64,000 nt of DNA from Aedes albopictus (GCF_035046485.1 NC_085137.1:318352739-318416738); one strand, 5' to 3'; shown: positions 45,566 through 57,710, counted from the stretch's first letter. Program-made: numbers and translations. Notes: generated by a model not told the origin, from the letters alone.

Positions 45566-46873
45566 TAAGCATGTGGCTCCCATTTTCATCCTACGAAAAA
45601 CAAAGGATTGATGCAATGTTTGATTTGTTTCTTATTTTTGTATTTTTTGTTAGAAATGAGCACGCATGAAAACAAAAAAAAAACAGAATCAATCGGTGCC
45701 GTAATCGCTTGTTTTCGAATAAACAAAATAAAGTCCCGATGTGAAGGTAATTTTGAACAGTGCAAATTATTGACATCCTCCCAGACATTCACCAGAAACT
45801 TTGATGTAACCTTGATATTTATTATTTGTTTGCCTGAACCCTTACTTTGTGACAGCAAACTATAATTTTGAGAATTGTGCAGTATCCGTATCTTTAGTGA
45901 AACAATATTTTCAAATATTTTTTTTTCTAAAAAATACTAATTATTTTGTTAATAAATTGATGCAATATTATGGCATTTATATATACGCTTCTATATCAGT
46001 TATTTAAATTAAGCGAGAATTACTTGGATTCGATTTACAAAACTTGGGTAGTGCTCATTAATTGCCAAACTATTCTAGATGATAATCGTCTATATTGAAA
46101 CTTGGACTGCTCATACATATAAGCAGTACAACTGTATTGCTCATTGCTACTAAACTATTGTTCAATCCAAAAATAAATTAACACATCTTTAGCAAAGTGC
46201 TTCTTTTTTCATCCTATCGAAAACAAATATAATAAGTGTTATGTGTTTTGTTTTTTTATTTTTAATTTTTGTATTTTGTTTTTAAAATAAGCATTTATGA
46301 TAACAAAAAAAAACGGAAAGAATCGGTGCATATATCGTCTGTTTTTGGAATAGGTTGAACATAGGGGCATAGCTGAACAAGGGTACTCATACCCTACACA
46401 ACAATTGTAACGTAAAACAAAACAAAAATCGTTTCAAATTTCGTCAGCTTCTGGCCAATTTGATCGAGCCCGTGTCAAATTGAAAATTGAACAAAACAAA
46501 ATGTTTTTCATCCTTTTTAACCCTCGAGCGATCGCGCTTGTATTTTGTACAACAAGTTGAAAAAATCTCCCTTTTTGTACTCAGCGTTAGCGTGGCGGTG
46601 ATGGTCAACCGCGCGAGTGCTGGAAGATTTAATACATTTTAACTACTGAACACGAAAGGCCTTGGTATAGCGAGAGAAGCGAGAGTTACTCAAACCTAAA
46701 ACTTCGTTTAAAAACACCAATAGCAAATTACTACCATCTGACACACACCCTTAATTATCAGCAATGAGCCACGGCTGAATCCACTCACAGCTTCGGTTTG
46801 CAAGGGAGTTTAGAAGATTAATTTCACTATCGTTGATTGGAATCTCTCATGTTTTGCTTTTATTTTTTTGCAG
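45566..46873. other. AT-rich region with a 165-bp direct repeat
   Basis: 45585-45750 and 46196-46360 are related in direct orientation (TTTTTCATCCTA(C/T)GAAAA, AACAGAATCAATCGG versus GGAAAGAATCGG). A TTAACCC...TTAA-bordered piece (46518-46632) has CGAGCGATCGCG near one end and CGCGCGAG near the other, a possible small TTAA MITE. Confidence 0.4.
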
Positions 46874-46993
46874 AGCCTCAGGGAACATCTGCCCAGCATG
46901 GGACACGGAAGTTTTGCTTTCAATATCAAACAATGTCATAAACCAACCAACAACGATATGAAATTGTCTTTGTCCATTCATAAGTCTAATTGA
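46874..46993 (+). CDS. Possible terminal exon of the same gene
   Basis: A strong acceptor (GCTTTTATTTTTTTGCAG, ending 46873) is followed by a phase-0 frame of 39 codons, SLREHLPSMGHGSFAFN onward, and a TGA at 46991-46993. Phase 0 matches the donor at 35911. AATAAA occurs at 47097-47102, about 104 bases after the stop, giving a compact 3' UTR. The peptide is short and unrecognised. An 11-kb intron full of transposons is normal in Aedes. The evidence is signals and phase only. Confidence 0.35.
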   Translation, partial: SLREHLPSMGHGSFAFNIKQCHKPTNNDMKLSLSIHKSN

Positions 46994-47096
46994 AGCTGTT
47001 TACGGGTTCACTAGGAATTATACGAACGAACAGAGGGCATTGGCATTTGCAAGATCGAATCAGCTTCGGATTTCTTCAGTGAACTAAAACTTAAAT

Positions 47097-47102
47097 AATA
47101 AA
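47097..47102 (+). terminator. Candidate polyadenylation signal AATAAA
   Basis: Lies about 104 bases after the TGA of the candidate terminal exon. It is in AT-rich DNA, so a chance match is possible. Confidence 0.3.
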
Positions 47103-48061
47103 GCAATTTTTCAAGCAACGTATTTTAATTTTAATTTTTCATAATTCCTAATTGATAACATCGTGACTGGTCTGAACGATACACCGTTTACCTTGAGCAA
47201 AACGCATGGGAGCGATTCCAAGCAACAGCATCAAAATTAAGGAAATTTTTTAATTCATGATTTTCTATTGAACTGAAACTTTGCACAGTTTTTGAGTTCC
47301 ATCTAAATCGTCATTTTCCGATATCAAATTTTAATTTTGAATCACGACTAACTTTTCAAAAGGGTGTATGTGAAAATGGTTCAAAAATATTCAAAAATCT
47401 GCACAGCCAAAATGGTTCGTTCGATTGCAATAAATTTTTCAGCAAAGTTAGATAACTAAATGGTGATTCCTAAGAAAATATACACTGTGAAAAAACATCT
47501 TTTTTAACATTAAAAAATATCATTTTTGTCACAAAAACTCAAATATCTCAAAACCCTATCTTTTTACCAACGTAATTTTTTTAGGGAAGACGGTCCATTG
47601 TATTAGCAATCTACCATAAAAATTTGGTGATGGTAAACTAATAAACAAAAAAGTTATAACATTTCAAACATTTCACAATTTTCACATTTGGTAAATATTT
47701 TTTTCTGTGTAAATTATTTCGATCAGAAATCGCAGTTACATGCAGATTTTATTGTTCAGCAAAGTTAGATAACTAAATGGTGATTCCTAAGAAAATGTAC
47801 ACTGTGAAAAAAAAATCTTTTTTTAACATTAAAAAATATCATTTTTGTCACAAAAACTCAAATATCTCAAAACCCTATCTTTTTACCAATGTAATTTTTT
47901 AGGGAAAACGGTCCATTGTATTAGCAATCTACCATAAAAATTTGGTGATGATAAACTAATAAACAAAAAAGTTATGACAATTCAAACATTCCACAATTTT
48001 CACATTTAGTAATAATTTTTTTTAGTGTAAATTATTTCGGCCGGAAAGCGCAGTTTGATGC

Positions 48062-49248
48062 TGATTTTATTGTTAATGGCCTTGCGTGAGTAAAACAATC
48101 TGTTTTTATTATGTATTATGTATATTATATGTACAGTACTGTTCCGATTTTATCACGCCCTCCGCGCATTAGTCGTTTATTGATTAATTTGCTGTTACAT
48201 TTGAGGACAAGTGTTTTCCCTCTTCTTCAAGATGAATGTTGAAAGCGTGTTTTGCAACGTTAAAAATATTGAAATGGGTATAAATGTTGAAGTATATTTC
48301 AAAGCATTTTTGAAAAGAGGCGTGATTAAATTGTTTAAACAGATGTCGCTGATGGTACGGTGGCATGACTCTCTGCACTTAGCACTTCTGGCAATTTCTC
48401 AGTTGTTGTCGTTTTCGAACTTCCTCCGCCCTGCTTTACCGATGATATACAGATGGCTCGTTTGTCAAAGTCTAGACGGCAGGACGTGCAAATGCGTAAA
48501 TTTGTATTCAATTTGGGCATAACCAGTCTCTTTCAGTTTATCTATGAGATTTCGTAACTCTTTTGAACATTTTTTTTCACAAGCGGTCTACAAGAGAGCG
48601 TTGAGTTGAAGACCTTTGAGAAAGCGACTGTTCATGTTGTTCGTTACATTATAATAAACAAAATCACTTATTAGTTTTAACTGACTAGTTTGGTGTTGTT
48701 TGCTTGGACGAAGAAAAAATTTACTATAAAATTTTTAATATCCATAGCGGTAGTATTTTTTTGCTTTTTCGTGAGCATTTTCATGGTATGTATTATACAG
48801 ACAAACAAACGTAACACTGACGAAATTTTCATTGACCACGCCTTTAACGATCATTTTGAATCTTGGTTGTGGCTTTCATAACCAGAAGAGTGCCCATCGT
48901 TTTTCTTTGCGTTTGACGTTTCACACTAGCGCCTTCTGATGACGATATTGCACAACGCAGTGTTTCGTGAAACATTTCCACCAGGTGGTGGTAGTGTGAA
49001 CTGGGCGATGGATTTTCACGAAAATTGTTCTAGGCGTTTTGTCTGTTTGTCTGTGGTATGTACCTCTCATGCATTTGTTGTTGTTGAAGTTACTCGCATT
49101 TTTCCGATCATAAAGTCTGTTCTCTAAGAGGTATTTTTTTGCAGATCAACTAGACGTATACACGTATATATAAAACTTTTATTATGCAGCTTTCGTCTTC
49201 AAAATAAGTTTAATTCCATTTTTCTTATGATCAACAGCTTTTCAACAC
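48062..49248. other. Loop region of foldback, no gene seen
   Basis: ORFs such as 48211-48522 lack domain features. A CTGTTCCGATTTTATCACG motif near 48138 looks like a repeat end. Confidence 0.35.
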
Positions 49249-49250
49249 TA

Positions 49251-49740
49251 GGGTGCGTGTACCAATTATGGCACTACCTAAGGAAAACTATTTGTACAAA
49301 AATAACGAGAAGACCAACGTATGTCATCAATATGTTAAAAGATAGCTTAGTTTCCATACTTTACAGGAAAAATGTAGAAACGGACCCAAAATTACTTTTA
49401 CTATTTATTACAGCGTGTGCCAATGATAGGAACCCTGTACCAGTTATGGTTACATTTTTTAACTTCGGTTCCTTTTCGCACTATTTGCATGCATTCCTTA
49501 TGGGGTTAGCCATAATTGGTACACTATGGCGAAAATGGATGCAAGGAGGCCGAAATTTTAAGGAAAATTATTTATTTCTACCATATTTTGAGCAAAATGT
49601 GGAATTCAAGTGAGTGCAATCATCTTTTGTGAACGTGATCTGTTGTTCACACAATTTTTCTTATTGATTTACGCCGTTAAAGGGTGAAAATCAACTATGG
49701 CGAATGATTGGTACTATAGCCATAATTGGTACACTTACCC
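49251..49740. mobile_element. TA-flanked MITE, empty-site copy
   Basis: 490 bp, ends GGGTGCGTGTACCAATT and AATTGGTACACTTACCC, TA outside. Same family as 27630-28881 but without the foldback insert, so it serves as an empty-site reference. Confidence 0.88.
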
Positions 49741-50400
49741 TATCAAGGGATTTTTTCACCAGTCACGTACAATAAAAAGTATGACAATCTCAATATTTTT
49801 GATCACAACACTGGATCGCGTGTAAGGTTCAAATAGATACTATAGTAATTATAAATAATCAAACAAAAATATCATGAAAACAACTTGTTTAATTCATGTG
49901 GTAGCCTTTACAATAAAATCAGCATCAAAATATAGTTCTCGAAATAATTTACACAGAAAAAAAATTTTTTTTTTGTTACTAAATGTAAAAATTGTGAAAT
50001 GTCATAACTTTTTTGTTTCAATTTACCATCACCAAAATTTTATGGTAGATAGCTGATATAATAGGCCATTTTCCCTAAAAAATTGACGTTGGTAAAAAGA
50101 TAGGGTTCTGAGATATTTGAGTTTTTTATAGTAAAAAAAGAAATTTTTTACAGTGTATATTTTCTAAGGAATCATCATTTAGTTATCTAACTTTGCTGAA
50201 AAATTCATAACAATCGAACAATCCGTTTTTGCTGTACAGCTTTTAGAATATTTTTGAACTATTTTCGCATACACCCTTTTGAAAAGTTAGTCGTGAGTGA
50301 ATATGAAGGTTTGATATCGAAAAATGGCGATTTAGATGAAATTGAAAAACTGTGCAAAGTTTCAGATATTTTTGAAATGGTCGCTCAGGATCGACTGACA

Positions 50401-51088
50401 TGACTCCGTGGAATTCCTCATGGATCAATGTTTGTTTTCACCGGTTTAAAATGGTCGCAAATTGTTAACATCCTGATAACCGAGCCAAACCGTCGTCGTC
50501 CGGTCATGATCACGGTCAAATCCACCAGCCGCAGACTTCAACTCTGATATCGATTCGGTGAAATCATCCAATAAATCCAATTAAATAGGAACTGTATGTT
50601 TGGGTCTGTGTTCGACGATGCAAATTACATTAATTGCATTTCACCATAAAGTGCACCACTGTGTTCCGATCGATGTCGTTGTCTCTCCCCGGCCTGACTG
50701 ACTCCTATGCAAGTATCGATCGCGCTCTTCGGCGTATGAGGAGAGAAGAAAAATAACTTTTATATCTGTGTCATAAATAAATATGCGTGCCCGTGAGCAG
50801 CAGCAGCAGAAGCAGCGCGCGGCAACTCCAGAAAGTGAAATGCTGCCAACATAAAATTCAATAACGTGCGCACATGCAACATCGTTTTTCTTTGCGCGTT
50901 TGAGCCTTCCCCGTGTTTCGAACCCGGGCCGAGCCGGGAGTCATCTCAACCAGTTCGGTGAATCGGTTTCGATTACGCACGCGGCACGGCCCAGGGGGTA
51001 TCGAATACCGAGTTCAGTTCGGCGCTACCAAAGTAGGAGGAATAAAGGTATAACATTCGTCGGTGGGGTAAAATGATCAACATTATTT
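50401..51088. other. Unique GC-rich region, possible enhancer
   Basis: Non-repetitive, GC-rich in its second half, with CAG repeats at 50798-50818. At 50619-50645 ATGCAAATTA and TTAATTGCAT face each other three bases apart: a POU octamer plus homeodomain-type core. No ORF. Confidence 0.3.
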
Positions 51089-51094
51089 TTTAAA

Positions 51095-51400
51095 TAATCT
51101 TTATTTGTATGACGCGCAAATTCTGTCTCATGGTACAGACGCCCGCATCAGTTTCAAACCAAATTAAAAATATTGTATAATATTAAAAGACGCGGACACC
51201 GTCTTCAGCCAGGGGCTGTACAGACTGAATGAAACATAACACTATAGACAAGGAACACACGGAGCATGCACCAGTGGATACGGAGAAAAAATTATCCTCA
51301 AGAAAAGTTTTATCGCCTGGACCGGGAATCGAACCCTAACCTCATAGCATGGTACTATTAGAAGCTTGGTGACCCTAACCGTACGGCTACTTTAGCTCCA
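51095..51400 (-). mobile_element. tRNA-derived SINE, third family
   Basis: The minus-strand head has an A-box-like TAGCCGTACGGTTAGGG and B box GGTTCGATTCCCGG (51400 down to about 51315). The body continues to about 51095 with a T-rich plus-strand end. The body differs from Feilai-like and Met-like copies. Confidence 0.55.
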
Positions 51401-52020
51401 ACGCTGCTAAAGATGTATCATCAAAAAGTTTGGATTTTGGGTTGGTAATAATTGATTATTCACGAGTTGAAAAATACGCAACTAATTCAGGTTCCGTTTT
51501 GTCTGCAACAAAAATAAATCGGGATCATGTCATTATCTGTTACCAGTTGGGATAAAGAGTAATCGCCACGTCCTCTTTGTTGCTTGTTTTGTGCCTCTTT
51601 TGTCCGACAATTCTCTTCACTGTTTCAAACACGTCTCCTGAATTTGGCTACAATCATCCTCTCATTAATAGAGTTCGCCTCGTAGGCCGGAGTGTAACAG
51701 AATTTAGCCAATCTGCGTTCTCCAAATTTCGATCAACGGACTTCGCTTAGTCCTAGGATCGCAAACTTCATACGGCTAGTTGTGCCAGTTTACCCTGCTG
51801 GTCTGGGTATTTTATAACCCAATATCTCCTCCCCTTTCTGAGCATGGACCTGTCTCCAAATCAGCTACAATTTCACAAGGAACCAATGAGACAAACTGCT
51901 TGGGACTAACAGGCACCTTCAACGTGTAAGTGTTGGCCATCTTCTATTTTTCAGGCGAGAATGACACCTACCACGTTAGATTTCATGTCAATGTGGAGAA
52001 GGAGGATGAATAAGTGATGA
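51401..52020. other. Non-coding, dispersed-repeat-like
   Basis: 51880-52010 shares blocks with 21035-21190 (AACCAATGAGA, GGGACTAACAGGCACCTTCA). Nothing coding. Confidence 0.4.
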
Positions 52021-52478
52021 ATCCCGACTAGAAGATTCTAACAAGAATATAACATTATTATAACAAACCCTGATATTTATAACTCATTGTGATATAATCA
52101 AGTTTTAATATCTTTGGGGTTTAAAAATATTATATCTCAATTATATCATATTATGTTATAAATGATGTTTAATAACTCATTGTGAAATAATTTAGTTTCA
52201 AATACTTGACATTCAGAAAATCATTTTGTACAATTGTATCAAAATATGATAGGAACTAGTTTTCTTGAAGCTAAAACTTATATCATATTTTGTTATAATA
52301 TTGATCAGATCATAACAAAATAGGTTATTATTTTGATTAGACCGGTGTACTTTTTGTTACAATTTTAGTTATTTTAACATCATCCTGCATCTAGTTTATA
52401 ACATAATAAGTTATAGAAAATTTTTATAACATCATAACACAATGTGTTATAAACTTGATAGATTTTTCTAGTCGGGAT
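52021..52478. mobile_element. AT-rich MITE, ATCCCGACTAGAA ends
   Basis: ATCCCGACTAGAAGATT and its near complement (AGATTTTTCTAGTCGGGAT) lie at the two ends. The interior repeats TTATAACATA and TAACTCATTGTGA words. About 458 bp, non-coding. Confidence 0.7.
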
Positions 52479-52907
52479 AATAGCTATACATACCTTTTGA
52501 TAGTGCATCTTACCACAATCTCCCCTACATTCCTACCCTAAGCTAAGCCTACTGCAAGCATCTGCCGTGGAGGAGGCTCGGCTCGGCTCGGCATGCAATC
52601 AGTAGCAGACAACTTTTATTCTTCAACAAAGTAGGTACCATGCTGGTAGGGCAACCGGTAGCTTCTGCAGAAGTAGTTTTGCGACCAAGTAGATATTAGT
52701 GCGAATCTGGTTCGTGTGTCAATTCCCCGATGGGTGCGGGAAATGTGACATGTGGGCACGTGATGTGAGAAATTAAAATAAATCCTGTCGGCCAGTAGGA
52801 GGATCGGTTCAAGTGAATTGATTGTAGCGCCATGCGAAAGGGTGTTGCAATAATTTATGAGTACATGACGAAAATGATGATGGTATTTACCTGCTGGACA
52901 ACCAGAT
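52479..52907. other. Unassigned spacer
   Basis: Includes a (GGCTC)n run near 52575. Nothing else supportable. Confidence 0.4.
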
Positions 52908-53169
52908 TGTCTCCAGTTAGCCTAGTGGTTTAGGCTATGGATCGCCAATCCGGAGACGGCGAATTCGATTCTCGTTCCAGTCGGGAAAACTTTCTCGACT
53001 CCCTGGGCATAGTGTATCATTGTACTTGCCACACAATATACAAATTCATGCCATGGCAGGCAAAGGAAACCCTTCAATTAATATCTGTGGAAATTCTTAA
53101 AAGAACACTAAGTTAAAGCGAGGCAGTCCAAGTCCCAGTGTGGACGTAGAGCCATAAAGAAGATGAAGA
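52908..53169 (+). mobile_element. Feilai-related SINE with 10-bp TSD
   Basis: TSD ACAACCAGAT at 52898-52907 and 53170-53179. The head has A box TAGCCTAGTGGTTTAGGC and B-box-like AATTCGATTCTCG. The body has CTCCCTGGGCATAGTG and TTGCCACACAATATAC, with a GAAGATGAAGA tail. Same subfamily as the minus-strand copy at 61028-61293. Confidence 0.85.
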
Positions 53170-53179
53170 ACAACCAGAT

Positions 53180-53530
53180 GCAATTTGTAGTTGACCATTA
53201 GCACTCAACCAACTAAAAGTAGAAGCTTGAGAATTTCCAACGACACTGCCGTAAGTTTATATTCATTTTTTAGAAAATTTGGCAACTTTAGCTTAAGTTT
53301 ACATACAAACATTTTTGAAATTTTTAATTTTAAGTTTCATTTAAATCATGATCAAAGTTACTTTGTCTTAAAGGGGTATGATATGATATGATATCTATGA
53401 TATGAAGCCACCACCAGTGCAGGATTTGCCATGCCATTCCTCTTAATAGCAAGATATAGATGCTGAATTATACAAAATTTAAAATCGTTGATTAGAAATC
53501 CAAACTAGGAAGTCAGGCCCTAAGTACTAC
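53180..53530. other. Unassigned non-coding spacer
   Basis: AT-rich, with an ATGATATGATATG run at 53378-53405. No gene. Confidence 0.4.
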
Positions 53531-53535
53531 ATGTA

Positions 53536-54120
53536 CAGAGGGTGGCCAAAATGTTTGGATAGGCAACTTTTTTTTCTCTCACAAAAAAGTTCAACATGCT
53601 GTAACTTTTCATATCTATATCTATATATATAAAAATGAGTTTAGAGTTCCTTTGAGGCAACAAAACTCACGAACGGGTGAACCGATCAGGATGACTGATG
53701 CAGGATTCGATTCGTATCCGTGGTGGCTGTGTTTATATGCAGAAAATTTTACGAAAACCATCTGAAAAAGTTAGAAAAATGATGAAGTATTGACTTTGCA
53801 TGAGCTGGGAAGAAAATCCACTCGATCGAAATTAAACCAATCTAGAGTGCGTTGCTTGAATGAGTTCAAAAGCTGTCAAACCACTACAAGATTGGCAAGA
53901 CGAAGTTTGCCGGGACAGCTAGTAGCGAAAAAAAAATCTCAAATTTTGACTGTTTGTCAACCTATTATATGTGCATCATTGATACAAATTTGGGCTCGAT
54001 TGATTAATGTTTCGCAAAGTTAGAACCGTTCGAGTAAAACACTATTTATTAGACAACTCATTTTTGAGCTGTCATATCTCGGAAACCAGTGAACCGAATT
54101 GAATGAAATTTGGAACGTAC
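53536..54120. mobile_element. Truncated CAGGGGG-type foldback, Helitron inside
   Basis: 53536-53612 and 53930-54120 match the left arm of 37944-38866 in order. About 14 bp of the arm are missing at the Helitron junction. The right arm is absent. Confidence 0.75.
53614..53922 (+). mobile_element. Short non-autonomous Helitron
   Basis: Starts TC (53614 or 53620, TCTATATATATAAAAATG) after an A and ends CTAG (53919-53922) before a T, giving the A|T insertion site typical of Helitrons. GAAGTTTGCCGGGACAGCTAG at the 3' end and AACGGGTGAACCGAT near the 5' end match the usual look of this superfamily. About 305 bp, no Rep/helicase. Confidence 0.75.
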
Positions 54121-54129
54121 ACTAACAAG

Positions 54130-55222
54130 ACAAGCGATTAATGATCTACGGGAATATTCTCAGTATATTCAATTTTTTCACTGCTAATCCACTGATTGCG
54201 TGAAGAAAATTTCTACTCCATCTATTGTAACAGGGCCATCATTTTCACCCACAAAAGAACACACCCGTACAATTCTGTCCACGAGAGGATTGCGTTCATC
54301 GAACCACAATACACATGGTACAACTCACATTATATTTTATTTATTCAGATCGGCTTACACTCGATACATATAGGGTATATGTACCATTCCTTGGCCTAAT
54401 TTGCAAGCCGCCTTGACAATTTTGACCATAACTCATGAATTAATAGCACTAGAAATAATATGTCGACCCTATTACACACTCTAGGCAATGCATGTTTCAC
54501 CAATTGAAAGTAAACTAACGTAAATATTCAAGAATTTGCTTAATTAAGTTTAAAAGATTCGATGTGATGGTATGCAACGTTGGTCTATGGTACAAAAATT
54601 GGCCTATTAGTGGATACAACGTTGGCCTATTGCTTTTCATGCATGCACTTGAACCATTAATTATCTCATTTTTTCAATATTTCTGCTGAAGTATTATCTC
54701 TGTTTGTTCACCAATCTTACTTTTAAACTATATTTTCTGAGCCAAATTTTCAAAAAACACTAGAAATAAATCATTTTAACTAAAGTTCTTTCCAAATTTA
54801 GTAACAATTTAGCGATAAAAACGCAACCCTATTATTGTGTTATATTTTTACAGTCATCGCACACAAAATCTTTCTTCCTGTTCGTTCTTTCTGGTTCTTA
54901 CGCAAGAAATGTTGTAGACGTCTTTTTATCGCTGTTTTTGACGTCACTTTACTGATGGGCCAATATTTGGGTACATAGTGAAAAAAATGTACTCAATATT
55001 CGGCCCACATTCAATTTGTAAAACAGTTATTTTTCGTTGAAAACAAATACACAAGTTCAAAATAGCATCTTTGACCGTCGCATCAAATGTTCAGTTATTG
55101 AAAAGTCAATTCGAAATGTTCCAGAATCACGCCATTTATGATCATGTGGATAGACTACCCACTAAGCCGAAGAATCATGGCGTCTACAAAAGCTAAACAA
55201 AGTGACATTTTCATTCAATTTT
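54130..55222. other. Non-coding region with repeat-like words
   Basis: 54365-55020 shows GTACCATTCCTTGGCCTAA near one end and GGGCCAATATTTGGGTACA near the other, with ACGTTGGCC(T)AT repeated between. This could be a decayed TA MITE (54370-54975). No ORF. Confidence 0.4.
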
Positions 55223-55236
55223 AATGTTCCAAAGTG

Positions 55237-55772
55237 GCATTGGCAGTGGCATTGAAGGAAATGAAATGGCAGACGAGCTTGCTAAAAGTGGTTCCAATTT
55301 ACAGTTTGCTGGCCCAGAACCATTCTGTGGTATATCAAACTGTACAATTAAAATGGACCTGAAACGCTGGGCTGAGCAGAGGGTGATATCCAATTGGATG
55401 GATGTCAAAAATTGCAATCAGTCAAAACGATTTTTAAAACCAAATGCTTATAAAACCAAAAAGCTCTTAGAGCTCAACAAGAGAGCTCTATGTACATACA
55501 CTGGCCTAGTAACTGGGCACTGCCCGAGCAGGTATCATTTGAAAAATATTGGCCATATTCAGAGTGATATCTGTCGTTTCTGTAATACGGAACGTGAAAC
55601 CTCGGAACATCTGCTTTGCAGTTGTGGTGCTTTATACACGCGCAGGCAAAGATTTCTAAATAGTGGTTGCTTGCAACCCAGTGAGATCTGGTCCGCAAAA
55701 CCTGGGAAGGTCATGGAGTTTATTAATTCCATTGCACCTGACTGGGAGACGACGCGTCGTGGCAGTAGCTGA
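55237..55772 (+). pseudogene. C-terminal RNase H / Cys-His end of ORF2
   Basis: The frame reads SGIEGNEMADELAKSGS, the last RNase H motif (usual form HSGI..NE.AD). Then comes a long region ending in CRFCNTERETSEHLLC, the conserved CX2CX8HX4C finger, and a stop at 55770-55772. This arrangement fits LOA/R1-type elements such as Aedes Lian; the exact clade is not settled. The apparent ATG at 55224 belongs to the target-site copy and is not the real start. Confidence 0.85.
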
Positions 55773-55887
55773 TTACTTGACACATGGTAATTAGCTGGCT
55801 AGATGCGAATATCAAAACGGGACATGCCACAAAAGTTCAGCCTATTGGACGCAGTGGCTTAATTTCCCCAACAGGGGAGGAAAAAAA
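55237..55887 (+). mobile_element. 5'-truncated non-LTR retrotransposon, 14-bp TSD
   Basis: A perfect 14-bp TSD AATGTTCCAAAGTG lies at 55223-55236 and 55888-55901. The 651-bp insert carries only the 3' end of ORF2, a 3' UTR and a short poly-A. The intact TSD and open frame suggest a recent target-primed insertion. Confidence 0.92.
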
Positions 55888-55901
55888 AATGTTCCAAAGT
55901 G

Positions 55902-56504
55902 CAAAAATTGAAACGAAATGTTACAGTTGTTTGGCGCATAGCTTTTCCGATATCCAGTTATGCGTGTTTGTTTGAGTTTTTGGTTTACATTGAGATAGGC
56001 CGAACGAGGGGACTATGCCAACGAAGCATCCTGATACCCTACATACGTAATTAACACCCAGTGGTATCTCAAATAGTGCACATCCACTGTATAGAGGCTA
56101 TTGGGAGCACCACATTTGCACGGAAAAACACCTTTTGACAGCAGCTTACATCTAAGCAGCTTACATTTAAGTGTATACATCCGCACTTCACAAAGGTAGT
56201 CTACTTCCAACTGTTCGCTAAGCGGCTGGGTTCTCCACAATCTTCGTATTTGTGCAGTGTTGCCAGTTTCACTAGTAAAACCGCCCCAACAGAGGCTACA
56301 AAACTGTATCGACTGAAACAGACTTCAACTCTTTATAAAATACAGACTATTTTGCAAGCTAACTTTTTCACTGAGAGTTTATTAAAACATTCTCACACAA
56401 GTTACCATCAAAAGCTGTTATGCAACTACTTTTTTAGGGTTATGCTTATTAAGAATAACACTAGTTTTTCAATTGTATTTTACTTGACTTTTAATCCTCA
56501 CTAG
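55902..56504. other. Unassigned non-coding region
   Basis: Nothing recognised. Small ORFs at 56013-56240 (minus) and 56250-56504 have no motif. Confidence 0.4.
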
Positions 56505-56738
56505 GACAAAGCCAGCTTAACAGCTTAGTTTGCTATAAGCACTTTCACAGTTAATAACTGAGTGTTTCCTTTTCCAATGACAATTTTGCTTGTGTAAATC
56601 ATGTGGCATGCATGAAGAAAACAATTACATTTACATTACGAAAAGTTCCCAGACTGACCGGGAATCGAACTCGTCAACCTTATCATATTCATGCTGAATA
56701 CCCTTTACCTGGCTGTATGGACACTTACCTCTCTATAC
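56505..56738 (-). mobile_element. Feilai-like SINE, minus strand
   Basis: The minus-strand head has GGTAAAGGGTATTCAGCAT and B box GAGTTCGATTCCCGGTCAG. The body has AACACTCAGTTATTAACTG and ends near 56505. It is more diverged than the copy at 62751. Confidence 0.65.
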
Positions 56739-56744
56739 TATTAT

Positions 56745-57708
56745 AATTCGATGGGTAATTCAATATTCTTTTCGTATTTTCCATGCATGATTTTCAGAGC
56801 ATTTGATGTTTGGTAATAAACCGTGCAACACCCAGTCTCTATGACAAATGTTCTATTTCAATTACAAATCAATGTTTGATCAAAATTAACAAAACATCAT
56901 TCTATCATTTCCGAATTTTAACGGTGAAAATTCATCAACTTTCTGTAAATAATCTCGAGTTTCTTTCTCAAACCCATAAGTAATTTCAATGTGGGTATAG
57001 GTATGCAATACTTCTTCGCTGTTTCATTTCAAAATTCAAGAAATCTTAAATATACAACATATTTTAGCATAAACGAATAAATTTTACCAGTTTTTTCATC
57101 ATAAAATTCACAAACTAAGTTTGTGTGAGTCCACTTTAGTGCTCAAATTTGCATATAGTCCTTCACATCTATTGAACATGTAGTGTAGCCCAAAGCACTT
57201 TTGACAACGGTTATGGCTGGTAGATGAGTCAATTGTCATTGCCAAACGAATCAACCAACCTTACTGATCATCTACATATGATCCAAATTTCTATAACAAA
57301 CACTTATTTAATGGGGACTTTTAATCTACAATATTATGTTTGAATATAGAGGTAAATTATCGTTTCCCTCTCCTATGTCGCATGTCAGGAAAAAGGTATG
57401 ATGGAGATTCTACAACAAGTGCACAAAGAATCAAGTTCCACCTAAATGGCGCAAACTGATGAGCGATAGACTATAAAATCATCAATATTGTATGTATGGA
57501 ATAGTATGTTGCCATCGGTGTGCAAATTCCGTATAGTATACATTAACATATAAGATTTGTTAAGTCTTCCCCTCATTTGAAAACATATAGATTAGTAGTA
57601 GTTGTTCAGGGTGTAAATTTGACAAACAATTAGAAAAATAATGTTTAATTTAGAATTATTATAACACAATAGTTGCCCTATGGCAAAAGTTGAATAGAAG
57701 GAGTTTCC
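56745..57708. other. AT-rich non-coding region
   Basis: No ORF, tRNA-like segment or paired arms identified. Confidence 0.4.
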
Positions 57709-57710
57709 TA

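Larger units (their letters stand above)
47255..50400. mobile_element. Large foldback element with duplicated arm unit
   Basis: The left side (47255-48060) and right side (about 49935-50400) are inverted. On the left a unit of about 320 bp starting CAGCAAAGTTAGATAACTAA occurs twice in tandem (about 47438 and 47758), but once on the right. The loop (48060-49935) holds an AT-rich region and the MITE at 49251-49740. No transposase. Confidence 0.7.
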
